From: an uncultured Gemmatimonadales bacterium
GTDB lineage: Bacteria > Gemmatimonadota > Gemmatimonadetes > Longimicrobiales > Gaopeijiaceae
Reading direction: 5' to 3'
Length of the DNA: 64,000 bases
Assembly (NCBI GenBank): GCA_937919655.1
Contig: CALFPJ010000015.1
Location: 62,001-126,000, forward strand
The notes beneath the pieces are model-generated. The model was not told the DNA's origin. It made no database searches and was given only the letters and a program-made list of their open reading frames with translations. A program made the translations under genes and the position numbers. Within the stretch, counting starts at the first letter, position 1. Every line of letters begins with the position of its first letter. Shown here piece after piece: positions 17,891-27,827 of this stretch.

Positions 17891-18841
17891 ATGCGACCTC
17901 CCAAGCTCAGCGTGATCGTACCCAGCTACAACCACGGCCATTTTTTGCGAGAGCGCATCGACAGCATCCTCAATCAGTCCTTCCAGGACTTCGAGTTGAT
18001 TTTTTTGGATGACTGCAGCACAGACAATAGCGTAGCGATTCTCCGCGAATACGAAGCTCACCCGCGGGTATCGGCACTGGTCACTAACGCGAGGAACAGC
18101 GGCAGTCCCTTTCCGCAGTGGCAGCGTGGCCTGGACCTCGCCGTCGGCGAGTTGATTTGGATTGCTGAAAGCGATGACAGTGCGGAATTCAATTTCCTTG
18201 CGAAGATGGTGGAGCTGTTCGAGTCGCACGAGAATTTGACCCTTGCGTACTGTCGATCACAGCGCGTAGACGAATGGGGTGCCAGCTTGGGAGACGATTT
18301 TTGGCCGGATGCCTTGGATGGGGTGCGATGGAGGCGCCCCTTCGTCGCCGATGCCAGCAAGGAGGTGGAAGACTACCTGAGCTGGAGAAATACAATTCCT
18401 AACGCCAGCGCGGTGGTGTTCCGGAGGGCGGCCGCTGAGCAAGTCGCGGTTCCATGCGACATGCTCTTCGCCGGAGACTGGGTGTTCTGGATCCACCTGC
18501 TTCAGCTGGGCGGCCGAATCGGCTACACCCCGGACGTACTCAATCGTTTTCGGAAGCATTCGGGGACAACCAGGCAGGTCAAGTCCGCCGAAGCAGAGAG
18601 ACGGCGGCTTCTCGAGTACTTGCGTGCGATCGAAGTCGCCGGGCAGCCGTTCCGCCTATCGGGCCTGAGCGTTGATACGGCGCACGGGTGGATGCTCACA
18701 GAGTTCCTTTCCCGGGGACACCCACAGCCGTTCTGGCTGCTTTCCGTGGAGAGCCTTGCATTTCGCTCCCGGCTCTGTTTCGTTGTCGCGGCGGTCATGA
18801 GTCCTGCGATTCGCACCCTATTCGGGAAGGGAGACGGGTGA
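17891..18841 (+). CDS. Glycosyltransferase family 2
   Basis: A 316-residue GT-A enzyme: KLSVIVPSYNHGHFLRERI at the start, FLDDCSTDNS near 39-48, and WIAESDD as the DxD-like metal site near 98. The C-terminal third has a hydrophobic stretch (LAFRSRLCFVVAAVM) that may associate with the membrane. Twenty bases after wzi and overlapping the next start (GTGA), so likely one transcript with both. Confidence 0.9.
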   Translation: MRPPKLSVIVPSYNHGHFLRERIDSILNQSFQDFELIFLDDCSTDNSVAILREYEAHPRVSALVTNARNSGSPFPQWQRGLDLAVGELIWIAESDDSAEFNFLAKMVELFESHENLTLAYCRSQRVDEWGASLGDDFWPDALDGVRWRRPFVADASKEVEDYLSWRNTIPNASAVVFRRAAAEQVAVPCDMLFAGDWVFWIHLLQLGGRIGYTPDVLNRFRKHSGTTRQVKSAEAERRRLLEYLRAIEVAGQPFRLSGLSVDTAHGWMLTEFLSRGHPQPFWLLSVESLAFRSRLCFVVAAVMSPAIRTLFGKGDG

Positions 18842-19776
18842 TCTTCGCGACGATCGTGACCGAGAGCCACGCGGGATACGCGCGCACCTTGGCAGAGTCT
18901 CTCCAGCAGTCTGCGAGTGAGGCGATCGTCCTGCACTGCCTGATCGTCGACGGTAAGCAACTAGATGCTCGAGCGGGCGCTGAGAACCATCTGCCGATCC
19001 GTTTCTACCACCTGGAGGACCTCCAAAATCTCGACGATTTCAGGCCCACGGTGGAGAAGTATGAAAAGCTGAGCCAGGATTCACTGAGGTGGGCCCTCAA
19101 GCCCCTGTTCGTGAAATATCTGCTTCAGGAGCATGGAACCGGACCCATCGCCTATCTCGACGCAGATCAGTTTTTCGTGGGCGACCCCAGAGTCCTGTTC
19201 GACTTGGAGCCGACAACGAGGATGATGCTCTCTCCTCATTGGAGATCGATACGTCCCGAGGCGGGTCAGGTATTCCACGATTTATTCACAGACGGGATCT
19301 TCAACGGCGGGCTCTTCATCGCGACGGTAGACGCCGTTCCGATACTCAGCTGGTGGGCCGCCGCTTGCCTCTATCGGTGCGAAAAATCGCCCGGGGCCGG
19401 TTTGTGGGATGACCAGAAGTACCTAGATATCCTGCCTGTCTATTTCGACGGAGTTCACTGGCTCAGATACAAGGGTGTGAACGTCGCGGGCTGGAATCGA
19501 GAGACATTGCATCGAGCATGCGATGCCGAGCAAGGAGTCCTCGTCGAGGGAGACCCACTGGTGTGCGTGCATTTCTCCCCAAGCACGATCCGGATCATCG
19601 ACAACGGTGAAGACCCCTGCCTAAAACCGCTACTGGCCAAGTATCGGGAAAGGCTGACGTTCCACGGGGCGCTTCCTTCAACGTTGGAGGATCTTCCCAA
19701 CTTGTCGGAAACATCATCAACCGGATCGACTCCGCCTTGGTGGAAACGACTGCTGCCGCGGTGGGTAGGAAAGTAG
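18838..19776 (+). CDS. GT8-like nucleotide-diphospho-sugar transferase
   Basis: A 312-residue transferase starting at the GTG that overlaps the preceding stop. VIFATIVTESHAGYARTLAE is a typical first strand; YLDADQFFVGD carries the DxD metal site near 104-106 and DGIFNGGLFIATVD the GT8-like acceptor loop, with WDDQKYLDILP later. Retaining chemistry is inferred from the family. Longer in-frame starts lie inside the previous coding region and are rejected. Confidence 0.8.
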   Translation: MIFATIVTESHAGYARTLAESLQQSASEAIVLHCLIVDGKQLDARAGAENHLPIRFYHLEDLQNLDDFRPTVEKYEKLSQDSLRWALKPLFVKYLLQEHGTGPIAYLDADQFFVGDPRVLFDLEPTTRMMLSPHWRSIRPEAGQVFHDLFTDGIFNGGLFIATVDAVPILSWWAAACLYRCEKSPGAGLWDDQKYLDILPVYFDGVHWLRYKGVNVAGWNRETLHRACDAEQGVLVEGDPLVCVHFSPSTIRIIDNGEDPCLKPLLAKYRERLTFHGALPSTLEDLPNLSETSSTGSTPPWWKRLLPRWVGK

Positions 19777-19818
19777 CGAGGGCGACCCCTCCCTACATTC
19801 AGCGCAAACACCATCGCC

Positions 19819-20703
19819 ATGACATCCTCAGGTGTTCGTCTTCTACAACTCGCCCGCCGGGTCGTAACGCGCGCCAACGGACCTGTGGTCGTCATCCCCC
19901 GCTGCGGATTGGGAAATAGACTCTCGGTCTTGGCCTGTGCCCGCGCTCACAGTCTGAAATTCAAGAGGCCGTTCGTCGTCTTGTGGGCACCTTCGCTGGG
20001 GTCCATGAACACACCTTGGGATGACCTATTAGGTCCACAAGGCTTCGATTTCTACCTCTAGGAGCGACTGCCCCCGAACCTATTCTGTCAATACACGTTT
20101 GATCACGTGTACGGCTTCTTTGAGCGGTGGGGCGTCGACCCCGGATCCGTCATCGAGGGCGGGAACGACTCACTACGATGCGCCTGGAATACACCTGACA
20201 GCGCGTATTTCTCATGTTGGCCGGACCTGCCTGAGCACAACGCTGAGTTCCGGCGGTTCTTTGAGAGCCTTGAGCCAAGCCGAGCCGTGCAACGCCTACT
20301 GGATCCGTTTCGCACGTGGTTCGCAGACAAAACTGTGGTGGGGATTCACTTTCGCGGCACCGACAGGATCGGTCCTGAGGGGAGGCGACGTACCTTCGAG
20401 TCACTACTCGCTCGAATCGGTGCATACGGACCCAACACGCGCTTTTGCGTCGCCTCCGATTCGGCGGCGGCAAGAACGGAGTTGGTCCGCGCGTTACCCG
20501 GTCGCGTGGAGTTCCAGCGCTTCCGGGTCGCAGTCAGCGACCGCAACGAGATATGGGAGGGGCGCGCCTCGGTGATCGGAATGCAGGAGGCTACGGCCGA
20601 CATGTTTGCAATCGCCAAGTGCCGGGACATCATCTGTAACGTGGAAAGCACATTCAGCGAGTGCGCGTCGTACATCGGGAACAGCGAGCTGGTGGTCGCT
20701 TAG
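19819..20703 (+). pseudogene. Fucosyltransferase-like gene split by one TAG
   Basis: One frame runs 19819-20703 with a single TAG at 20059-20061. The first part holds VVVIPRCGLGNRLSVLA, the second VVGIHFRGTDRIGPEG, the HxRxTD-type motif of NodZ/O-FucT-like fucosyltransferases, and later SVIGMQEATADMFAIAKCRD. Sequence is continuous across the stop (DFYL-stop-ERLPPN), so one base change separates it from a full 294-residue enzyme. Reinitiation at 20107 would lose the donor-binding N-terminus. Confidence 0.65.
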
Positions 20704-20786
20704 GCGCGCCCCGGTGATGGTGCCCGCGCTTCTGGCCCGGCCAAGGGGCAGCGGGGGACTTCCCGTCGTAGATCCCGCCCGACCTC

Positions 20787-22272
20787 TTAATCCGACGCGG
20801 CCACTCGGCTCCCCCGAAGGGTGCCCCATCCGAAGACAGCAAGCCCGAGACTTGCTATGAAAGGAAGGGGGACGCCCGCCCATCCCCCGTAGAAAGCCGC
20901 CATCGCCACGCCCGCCGCGCAGAGCGCAGAGAGGAAGAGTTCGAGCGCGGCGCCACCGTCAAAGCGCCAGCCGCGCCCTCCTGATCGCTTGGGCGTGCGC
21001 TCGAAGGCGCCCCCGAGGCCACGCAGGCCCCGGGCTCCAGAGAGCGCTATGAGGGAGGGCAAGACCGAGCCCGATTGACGATGCCTCCAACTCGACCCAC
21101 CCAGCGGCTCGGCCCTGTCGCCAAGGGGCGATACCGGCCTGAACGAGCATGCCAACAACGAAGCCGACCGCCGGAAGGTCGACGAACCAGAGTCTGAGAA
21201 ACCACCCTAGCTCGAGTCGTGCCCACGCGGCTGGGCCTGCGAGGAGGGCCAGCGCGAGAAGCAGGATCGGGAAGGAGTAACCCGTGAGGTGGAGGGTAAC
21301 CAGGGCAATATCTTTCCTTGGAACCGTCGCCGACTTCCAGAGGGAAGGAAGGTGCTTGCGAGCCACTTGAAACGCCCCGCGCGCCCATCGACTTTGCTGA
21401 ATCTTCAAGGCCAGGACATCGGGCGGGAGCAGCGCCGGCACCACGACGTCGTGCGCGTATACGAACCGCCACCCCTTCTGCCACGCGAGGAGGCTAAGGT
21501 CGAGGTCTTCAGCGAGTGTATCGGCACTCCACCCACCCGCGTCCTCCATCGCTTTTTGACGCCAGATCCCGCCTGTACCATTGAAGTGGAAGAAATGCCC
21601 TATTCGGCTGCGGGCGAACTGCTCAATGGAGAAGTGCCGATCGATCCAGAAGGCTGCCGACCGTTCTAGCGCGGTCGCTGGCGGCCGCACATGGCCCCAT
21701 CGAGCCTGTACCATTCCGACAGCCGGATCCTCCAACACGGGTACCAGCTCGCGCAGAAGCGACGGCTGCGGGACGGAGTCTGCATCGAGGATCAAGATCA
21801 GCTCATCGTCAGTTTTCGTCAGACCGTGTGCCAGCGCCCCGGCTTTGTAGCCGACGCGATCAGCCCGCCGGATGTGATGGATCCGCAGGCCGTCCGCTTG
21901 TAGCGACGCTACTCGGCGGGCCACGAGCTGCACTGTCTCGTCGGTCGAGTCATCTAGCACCTGGATGAGGAGCCGGTCGCGAGGATAATCGAGCGCCGCC
22001 ACCGCGTCGATCAGCGTCTCACATACCTCGGTCTCGTTCTAGAGCGGCAGCTGGACCGTCACCCCCGGCCACTCCTTCGGATCCGGGCACCGAACTGGGC
22101 CGCTCTTCTTGCGGGCGCGCCACGCGAGCCAAATCAAGAAAAGGTTGTAGTACACCCAAAGGTTGAGCAGCGACCAGAGCCCGATGTTGACACCCGCGAC
22201 GGTCAGGGCCCAGCCGTACGTACTCACTTCAAGCTCTCGGCTTGCTGCACGCGGATGGACCAGGACCAGCAA
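20787..22272 (-). pseudogene. Cellulose-synthase-like GT2, broken by TAG and frameshift
   Basis: A membrane GT2: N-terminal segment VNIGLWSLLNLWVYYNLFLI, then GVTVQLPL, a TAG at 22039-22041 where homologues have Phe/Tyr before NE, then QVLDDSTDET, LDADSVPQP, and the QSRWARG (Q/RxxRW-type) motif. Near 21060 the frame shifts; the C-terminal domain continues as GGAFERTPKRSG and two more membrane segments ending SRVAASD. Two independent lesions make a real pseudogene more likely than a single base-call error. It would have made a lipid-linked or extracellular polysaccharide. Confidence 0.65.
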
Positions 22273-22835
22273 ATATCAGGTAGATCAAAGGTTTCTATTC
22301 ACTTGAGACGGTGGAGGGGCGGAATGGCTCGCGACGGCGGCGAGTCATCATGTTCAAAAAATTGGGCGGGCCAAGTCCGCGCGCCGATCCAACAAGACAG
22401 AGCGCGCTAATGTACATCGCGCTCGACAAGACGACGACAGTGGCTCCCACGCGGTCTCGAGGGCTGGTCTATGGCTGAGACCAGCGAAGTGACCACTCCG
22501 CTTGTGCCGGTATATCCTTCTACGATCTCGATCGCACGCTGCCACAGTCCGGCTATCGGACGAATCAGGGGTGTCGAGATTTCCGTTAACTGGCGATGTT
22601 TTGGGTCTGGAGTATGCCATGACGGGCGCGACGGGGCTCGACCTCCACTGCGACTGAGCTTCCCAGCGCCTCCCACTGGATCCTACAGCACCCGATGGGT
22701 GTCTTTCTCCCCGTGTGCTATCGCATGCATAAGGCTATTCCCTCGTGCGAGTTTCGATTTTGACCACCTTCGCTCTTCCCTCATACGCATCGGGCCCTGG
22801 GTACGGCAACCGTCCAACCCCAGTTCGCTCCGCGG
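22273..22835. other. Intergenic stretch without a supported gene
   Basis: About 560 bases between a broken minus-strand GT2 and the ABC exporter. Minus-strand open stretches of 80-90 codons exist (22354-22676) but have no ribosome site and no family resemblance. The segment is less GC-rich than its surroundings and must hold the promoter of the ABC transporter gene; I cannot place it. Confidence 0.5.
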
Positions 22836-24728
22836 ATGACTGAGCCTTCGACTACACCGGCCAGCACGGGAACGCCGTGGGCCATTCTGGCGCGGTACTT
22901 CCGGTTCGCGCAGGTCCGTCCGGCACACGTCCTCGTGCCCCTGGTTCTCTCGTTGTTGACGGCCGCCGCCGAGGGTGGGTCGTTGGCGCTGCTCATGCCG
23001 ATCGCAGATGCGTTGTCGGCCACGAACTACGACTTCCTGACCTCATCATGGGCGTTCGGATGGTTGCTCACCTTGCTGCCCGACGCCGCGTTGGTCTCAC
23101 CGCGCCGCGACGTGTTCATTACGCTCCTGATCTTGGGCCTGATTCTAGGCGCCCGGCTCGCGACCCTCTCACTCGGCTACCTCAGCCATCTCTACCTGTC
23201 GAGGAGAAATGAGTCCTACTCGCTCAGGGTGCGAAGCGCGACGTTCGACCGCGTCCTCTCTTTCGGGCGCGGCTACTTTGACCGCAAGGCAATGGGACGA
23301 ATCGATGCCGAGATCGGATGGTCGCAGTCGACGATAGATGTGCTTTCGGGCATCGAAGGGATGCTGAGCAGGGTCGTCCGGCTCGGAATCAAGGTGTCAA
23401 TTGCTCTGAGCATCTCCGTCCCGCTTTTCGTGGCGGCCGTCGTGGCGATCCCGGTGATTCAGGTTCTGCTTCGGAAGATAAGGAGCGGTATGGCGCGCAT
23501 CGCACGGGAAGGTGCGGAAGCGCACCTGCGCATGCGCACCGAAGTTCTCGACGCTCTCACTTCTATTCCGCTGGTGAAGGCTTATTCCCAGGAGCGCCAG
23601 GCGATGAAGAGTTACGACGCCATCGGTCGGCTCCAAGCGGACATCTCCGTACGTCAGGCCACGCTCGCCGGGCTCCACAATCCCGCTACAGAGGGTGTGA
23701 TCCTTCTCCTCGTACTCGGTGTATACGGCGTCATCGTCTGGTTGTCCACCGACTTCCGTCCAGGGGACCTAGCCGCGCTTGCGACGTTCTTGCTGATCAC
23801 CCAACACATGTTGCCGGATTATCTGGCTCTGAGCGGGTTCCGCCTCACCCTGATCGAACAGGGACCTAGACTTGAAGCGCTGGCGACCCTTTTCGACGAT
23901 GAGGGGAAGGCCATCGTCAGGGGAGGAGAGCTGACGTTTCCGGGTGTTAAGGCGGAGATCTCCGTGCGATCATTGGATTTCGGATACCTTCCGGACCAGC
24001 CGGTCTTTGAGGGTCTGGACGCTACCTTCCCGGCGGGCTCCATGACGGCGGTGGTCGGGCGGAGTGGCTCGGGAAAGACGACCCTCGCGTCCTTATTGTG
24101 CCGATTCTACGAGTGCCCGCCCGGTTCGATTTTCGTCGATGGTGTCGACATCCGGGAGTACTCCTTGGCCTCAATTCATGATCGCATGGCGCTGGCAAGT
24201 CAGGACGTCTGGCTCCTGCACCGCCCGATTCGAGACAATCTCACCTGGGGTCTTGAAATTGACGTGCCCGAGGCCAGCCTCTGGGATGTTCTAGCCGACG
24301 TCGATCTTGAGGCGTTCGTTCGATCGCTCCCCGCTGGACTGGGCACTTTCATCGGAGATCGCGGAGTCCAGCTCTCGGGGGGGCAACGGCAGCGCCTCGC
24401 GCTTGCTCGCACCCTTCTGCGCGAGCCGGACATTTTGATTCTAGATGAGGCCACGTCGGCGCTCGACAGCGTTGTCGAGCGACAAGTTGAACAGGCCGTC
24501 GAACGTCGCTCACGGAGCAGAACCCTCGTGGTCATCGCCCATCGCCTGTCCACGATCCGGTCCGCCAGCCGAATCTTGTTGCTGGATCAGGGCCGCCTGG
24601 TGGAGTCAGGAACTTGGGAGGAACTGTTGGCCCTCAACGGCCTTTTCGCCGAACAATACCGGGCGCAGGAGAGGGAGGAAGAAGCTGCCTCGGAAGAGAC
24701 GGAGATCGCCGTCCCCGGACGCTCATGA
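22836..24728 (+). CDS. MsbA/PglK-like ABC exporter (fused TMD-NBD)
   Basis: A 630-residue half-transporter that would work as a homodimer in the inner membrane. Six predicted membrane helices lie in residues about 25-330. The ATPase domain has Walker A GRSGSGKTT (about 408-416), Q-loop ASQDVWLLHRP, signature LSGGQRQRLA (about 513) and Walker B ILILDEATSALD (about 534), then the H-loop IAHRLST. Members of this group flip lipid A, lipid-linked oligosaccharides or glycolipids. Context suggests export of a lipid-linked glycan, possibly a glycosphingolipid; that substrate is inference. Confidence 0.9.
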   Translation: MTEPSTTPASTGTPWAILARYFRFAQVRPAHVLVPLVLSLLTAAAEGGSLALLMPIADALSATNYDFLTSSWAFGWLLTLLPDAALVSPRRDVFITLLILGLILGARLATLSLGYLSHLYLSRRNESYSLRVRSATFDRVLSFGRGYFDRKAMGRIDAEIGWSQSTIDVLSGIEGMLSRVVRLGIKVSIALSISVPLFVAAVVAIPVIQVLLRKIRSGMARIAREGAEAHLRMRTEVLDALTSIPLVKAYSQERQAMKSYDAIGRLQADISVRQATLAGLHNPATEGVILLLVLGVYGVIVWLSTDFRPGDLAALATFLLITQHMLPDYLALSGFRLTLIEQGPRLEALATLFDDEGKAIVRGGELTFPGVKAEISVRSLDFGYLPDQPVFEGLDATFPAGSMTAVVGRSGSGKTTLASLLCRFYECPPGSIFVDGVDIREYSLASIHDRMALASQDVWLLHRPIRDNLTWGLEIDVPEASLWDVLADVDLEAFVRSLPAGLGTFIGDRGVQLSGGQRQRLALARTLLREPDILILDEATSALDSVVERQVEQAVERRSRSRTLVVIAHRLSTIRSASRILLLDQGRLVESGTWEELLALNGLFAEQYRAQEREEEAASEETEIAVPGRS

Positions 24729-25534
24729 CACGCGCTTCCTCAGGGCTATGGACCAGGTGGTGTGCCCTTGCGGCGGCCTTGTTGATACCATGTTTCATCA
24801 GCGCATGCGGAGTACCCCTTCCTATTCAGGAGGGTGAAATACCCGTATCCCACACCATCGACTTCGAATACGACGAGAGCCGACTTCGCGTGTCGAGCTT
24901 GGACTCGCTCACCGTCGAACAGGAACGCATCGTCCTGGAATTGAGTCGGGCCACGACGGCTCGATACATCGAAGCGCGATCGCCTCAACGGGAGATCGTT
25001 GTCGACGGGCGCTTTCGGGGACAACTGAGCTTGCACAGAGGATGGAGACAGGAGTTCTTCCCCCTTGTTACCCGCGACTACCACGAGATTCGCAAGTCAC
25101 TGCCGCCGGGCTCTCTCTACTGGGACCTAACTCCGAATGTGGTGGGCCGTGACTTCGGAATTGGTTGGGCCGTGCGCGGCATCCGCGATTGGTTTTCAGG
25201 GTTCCTTACGACGGTGGTCGAAGTCGAGAACGACGGGCTCTATACATTCCAAGTCGACAGCGACGACGGCACGATTGGCGTCCTGCAGAACCTCCTGGAC
25301 GACTCTGAGGAGTTCCGTGTGCTCTGGTACGACTGGAGCCCACAGCCGATGGGCGAAGAACTTTTGGAGGTCAAGGACGTGCCCCTTCGGGCCGGAACTT
25401 ACCTTCTCACGGTTCACTATTTCGAAGCCACAGGGCAGGCCGCGTATCGACTTGGCTTCTCCCGGCAGTTCACCGAAGACAGCCTTCGCAAAGAGCTCAC
25501 GGAGCCGCCCAACGGGGATTCCTCGTCTCGATGA
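24725..25534 (+). CDS. PA14-like carbohydrate-binding lipoprotein
   Basis: A 269-residue predicted lipoprotein; ATG 24725 overlaps the ABC transporter stop (ATGA). The lipobox is LIPCFISAC near residue 29. VVEVENDGLYTFQVDSDDG followed by LRAGTYLLTVHYFEATGQA is the PA14 beta-barrel signature found in glycan-binding and glycan-processing proteins. It probably faces the periplasm or cell surface and acts with the exporter; the next glycosyltransferase gene is also coupled by overlap. Confidence 0.75.
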   Translation: MTRASSGLWTRWCALAAALLIPCFISACGVPLPIQEGEIPVSHTIDFEYDESRLRVSSLDSLTVEQERIVLELSRATTARYIEARSPQREIVVDGRFRGQLSLHRGWRQEFFPLVTRDYHEIRKSLPPGSLYWDLTPNVVGRDFGIGWAVRGIRDWFSGFLTTVVEVENDGLYTFQVDSDDGTIGVLQNLLDDSEEFRVLWYDWSPQPMGEELLEVKDVPLRAGTYLLTVHYFEATGQAAYRLGFSRQFTEDSLRKELTEPPNGDSSSR

Positions 25535-26157
25535 TCCGACTACCCAAGCTCGCCGTCCTGATCCCAACTATCGATGGCCGCGAGACCTTCCTCGATGCGA
25601 TCTGGAACGAGCTCGGCCGACAGAGAGCCGCGCTTCCGCGCCCGGACGACGTCATCATTGTCGTGAACAAGGACGACCAAACGAAGACGATCGGGCAGAA
25701 GCGCAACGAGCTGATGGACGCGGCAATCGAGGCGGGTGCTACCCATCTGGCGTTCGTCGACGATGACGATGGCGTGAGCCCCGACTACCTCTCTCTAAAT
25801 CTGCCGGGGGTGTACGGTGACTTCGATTGCAACTCGCTCACGGGAAGATATTACGTGAATGGGGTGTACGATCGTCCCTTCTATCATTCGCTGCGGCACA
25901 CACACTGGTGGCACGACGATGCGGGCTACTACCGCAATCCCAACCACCTGAACGTCGTGAAGACGGATCTCATCAAGCACCTCCGCTTCGAAGAGAAGAG
26001 CTTCGGCGAGGACCACAGCTTCTCGAACGACGTCGCGCGGGACGGCCTGCTAAAGACCGAGTACTTCATCGACCAGACCATCTATCACTATTACTCCCGT
26101 ACGAAGCCGGCGCACGAGGTTGAACGGATGAGCCAGCAGGGACGGCAGGGGCCATGA
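25531..26157 (+). CDS. GT2-like glycosyltransferase
   Basis: A 208-residue GT-A fold protein. PKLAVLIPTIDGRETFLDAI starts the fold; LAFVDDDDGVSPDY is the metal site near residue 75. The later NPNHLNVVKTDLIKHLRFEE and FGEDHSFSNDV resemble the acceptor half of short GT2 enzymes. It overlaps both neighbours by 4 bases (ATGA), so the ABC-PA14-GT run is a tight operon. Confidence 0.75.
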   Translation: MIRLPKLAVLIPTIDGRETFLDAIWNELGRQRAALPRPDDVIIVVNKDDQTKTIGQKRNELMDAAIEAGATHLAFVDDDDGVSPDYLSLNLPGVYGDFDCNSLTGRYYVNGVYDRPFYHSLRHTHWWHDDAGYYRNPNHLNVVKTDLIKHLRFEEKSFGEDHSFSNDVARDGLLKTEYFIDQTIYHYYSRTKPAHEVERMSQQGRQGP

Positions 26158-26948
26158 GGGCACTGTCCTACGCGGTCTTTCGTCATCCGTCCGCGGAGAC
26201 GTTTGAGTATCGCGCCTACGTGCGCGGCATGTGCTTCAACCTACGCATGAACAAGCTGCTATATCCGGGGTGGGATACCGCCGTTTGCGTAGACGGCGAC
26301 ACGGCCGCGCGCTACGGCGATCTTTTCACTGCCCTGGGGGCCACCGTCACGCGCGAGGCCGGGGGTCGGCCCCTGTGCGAGGCGATGCTTTGGCGCATGA
26401 AGCCCATCTTCTCAGGGCCCGACGGGCCGTCAGAGTCCCCCCGTTACACCCACTTGCTCTGCCGCGATGCTGACGCGATCACCACGTATCGAGAGGCGGC
26501 GGCTGTCACGGAGTGGGTGGCGAGCGGCGCTACCGCGCATGCCATCCACGACGACCCGCAGCATACGGCCCACCTCATGGGTGGCATGAGCGGCTTCGAA
26601 TGCCAGAAGCTGCGCGCCGCTACGGGCTATACTTCCTGGAGGGGGATGATCGCGAGCTTCGGGGATCTATCGGAGCGAGGCAGCGATCAGACGGCGCTTG
26701 CAAAGCACATCTACCCGAAGCTCCGCCGCGCTACGCTGAAGCACGACCTCACGGGCGGCCGCTCCGTCCGGGCACATCCCGAGGGTGTCGATCCGCGATT
26801 GTGGGAATCTGACCTCACCTGTAGGCACATCGGCAGCCCTGGAGTCGTGGAGATGGAAACGATTCGTTTCTTCAAACGCTTCGACCCTGCGTATGACGGC
26901 GAGGGAATGGAAAAGCGATACCCCGAGATATTCTACTGGCATGGATAG
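26154..26948 (+). CDS. Probable glycosyltransferase, GT-A-like
   Basis: A 264-residue soluble protein with CVDGDTAARYGD near residue 43, MKPIFSGP near 83 and a DxD-like CRDADAITTY near 103, and MGGMSGFEC near 142, an organisation seen in small processive or capsular GT-A enzymes. The family is not firmly recognised. It overlaps the upstream gene by 4 bases and the next short ORF by 8. Function is inferred from these motifs and the surrounding glycosyltransferases. Confidence 0.6.
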   Translation: MRALSYAVFRHPSAETFEYRAYVRGMCFNLRMNKLLYPGWDTAVCVDGDTAARYGDLFTALGATVTREAGGRPLCEAMLWRMKPIFSGPDGPSESPRYTHLLCRDADAITTYREAAAVTEWVASGATAHAIHDDPQHTAHLMGGMSGFECQKLRAATGYTSWRGMIASFGDLSERGSDQTALAKHIYPKLRRATLKHDLTGGRSVRAHPEGVDPRLWESDLTCRHIGSPGVVEMETIRFFKRFDPAYDGEGMEKRYPEIFYWHG

Positions 26949-27150
26949 AGCGGGCACGGGCACGATGGTTGTGGGGTTCCTAAGACGACTGCAGCGTTTC
27001 GCACCCGAGACGATGGGTGGGCGGCGGCGCACTCAGACCATTGCAGAGTACCTCGAAGACGCATTCAAGCCGCACCCATTGGCGGAATTGAAGATCCTTT
27101 TCAAGTACACGACTCGCAGCCGGCCCGAGTGGTTCATTTCAGTACCATGA
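26941..27150 (+). pseudogene. Truncated paralogue of the downstream glycosyltransferase
   Basis: A 69-residue ORF (MDRAGTGTMVVGFLRRLQ...) whose last third reads KILFKYTTRSRPEWF, almost identical to the first 15 residues of the next gene. It then stops at a TGA overlapping that gene's ATG. It looks like the 5' remnant of a duplicated copy. Alternatively the N-terminal 45 residues are a new leader that is translated and couples ribosomes to the downstream start. Confidence 0.5.
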
Positions 27151-27194
27151 AGATCCTCTTCAAGTATACCACCCGGAGCCGGCCCGACTGGTTC
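27089..27194 (+). repeat. Diverged direct repeat encoding KILFKYTTRSRP
   Basis: Two copies of about 48 bases, 27089-27136 and 27147-27194, 10 bases apart. Most of the differences are third-codon-position changes, so both copies still encode the same peptide. This points to an old duplication under protein-level constraint rather than a recent slip. Confidence 0.7.
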
Positions 27195-27797
27195 CTGCGG
27201 GGGTTGAGTTCGATCGTGGACAACTGCGTCGATCCCCGCTTCAGGGTCCTGGTAACCCTCGACGAGGATGACGCATCGATGAACCACCCGGACATGCTCG
27301 AAGAACTTGGCCGTGCCGCCAATGTCGATGTCTGCATCGGGAAGTCCAGAAATAAGATCGATGCCACCAACCGCGATTTGGCGACATACGGGTACGATTG
27401 GGACATCCTCGTGAACATGAGCGACGACATGGTCTTCGTTGAGCACGGGTTCGACGATGTGATTCGCCGGTCCTTCGATCACCTAGATCTCTGCCTTCAT
27501 ATCCCGGACGGGAACCGCTCCGATATCGTCACCCTGGCCATCCTGGGGAGGGCTTTCTACGATCGGTTCGGATATATCTACCATCCGAGCTACGTGAGCC
27601 TTTGGGCGGACAAGGAGATGACGGAGGTCGCCCAGATACTGGGGTGCTACAAGTTCGTCGATGCGCGTTTCCTTCTGCACCTCCATCCTGCCTATCGGGA
27701 CGTCCCCATGGACGAGCAGTACAGGCACACGGAGAGCTTCGGTAAGGCCGATGCCAAGACTTATAAGCGCAGGGCAGCCTCGGGATTCGGGCTTTAG
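27147..27797 (+). CDS. GT2-like glycosyltransferase
   Basis: A 216-residue protein starting at the ATG immediately before KILFKYTTRSRPDWF. LVTLDEDDASM near 34 and LVNMSDDMVFVEHGF near 88-102 are the two acidic clusters of short GT-A enzymes. No membrane segment. The upstream in-frame ATG at 27129 lies inside the truncated paralogue and is less likely. It ends the forward operon begun at 22836. Confidence 0.7.
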   Translation: MKILFKYTTRSRPDWFLRGLSSIVDNCVDPRFRVLVTLDEDDASMNHPDMLEELGRAANVDVCIGKSRNKIDATNRDLATYGYDWDILVNMSDDMVFVEHGFDDVIRRSFDHLDLCLHIPDGNRSDIVTLAILGRAFYDRFGYIYHPSYVSLWADKEMTEVAQILGCYKFVDARFLLHLHPAYRDVPMDEQYRHTESFGKADAKTYKRRAASGFGL

Positions 27798-27827
27798 ACG
27801 CTCCCGGGACTCGATCGATGACGGCGT

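Noticed and set aside
10634..22041. TAG recoded as a sense codon in this genome
   Set aside because: Intact genes (for example those ending at 7903, 15036, 27797 and 35153) use TAG as their natural stop next to or overlapping the following gene, so local nonsense changes are simpler.
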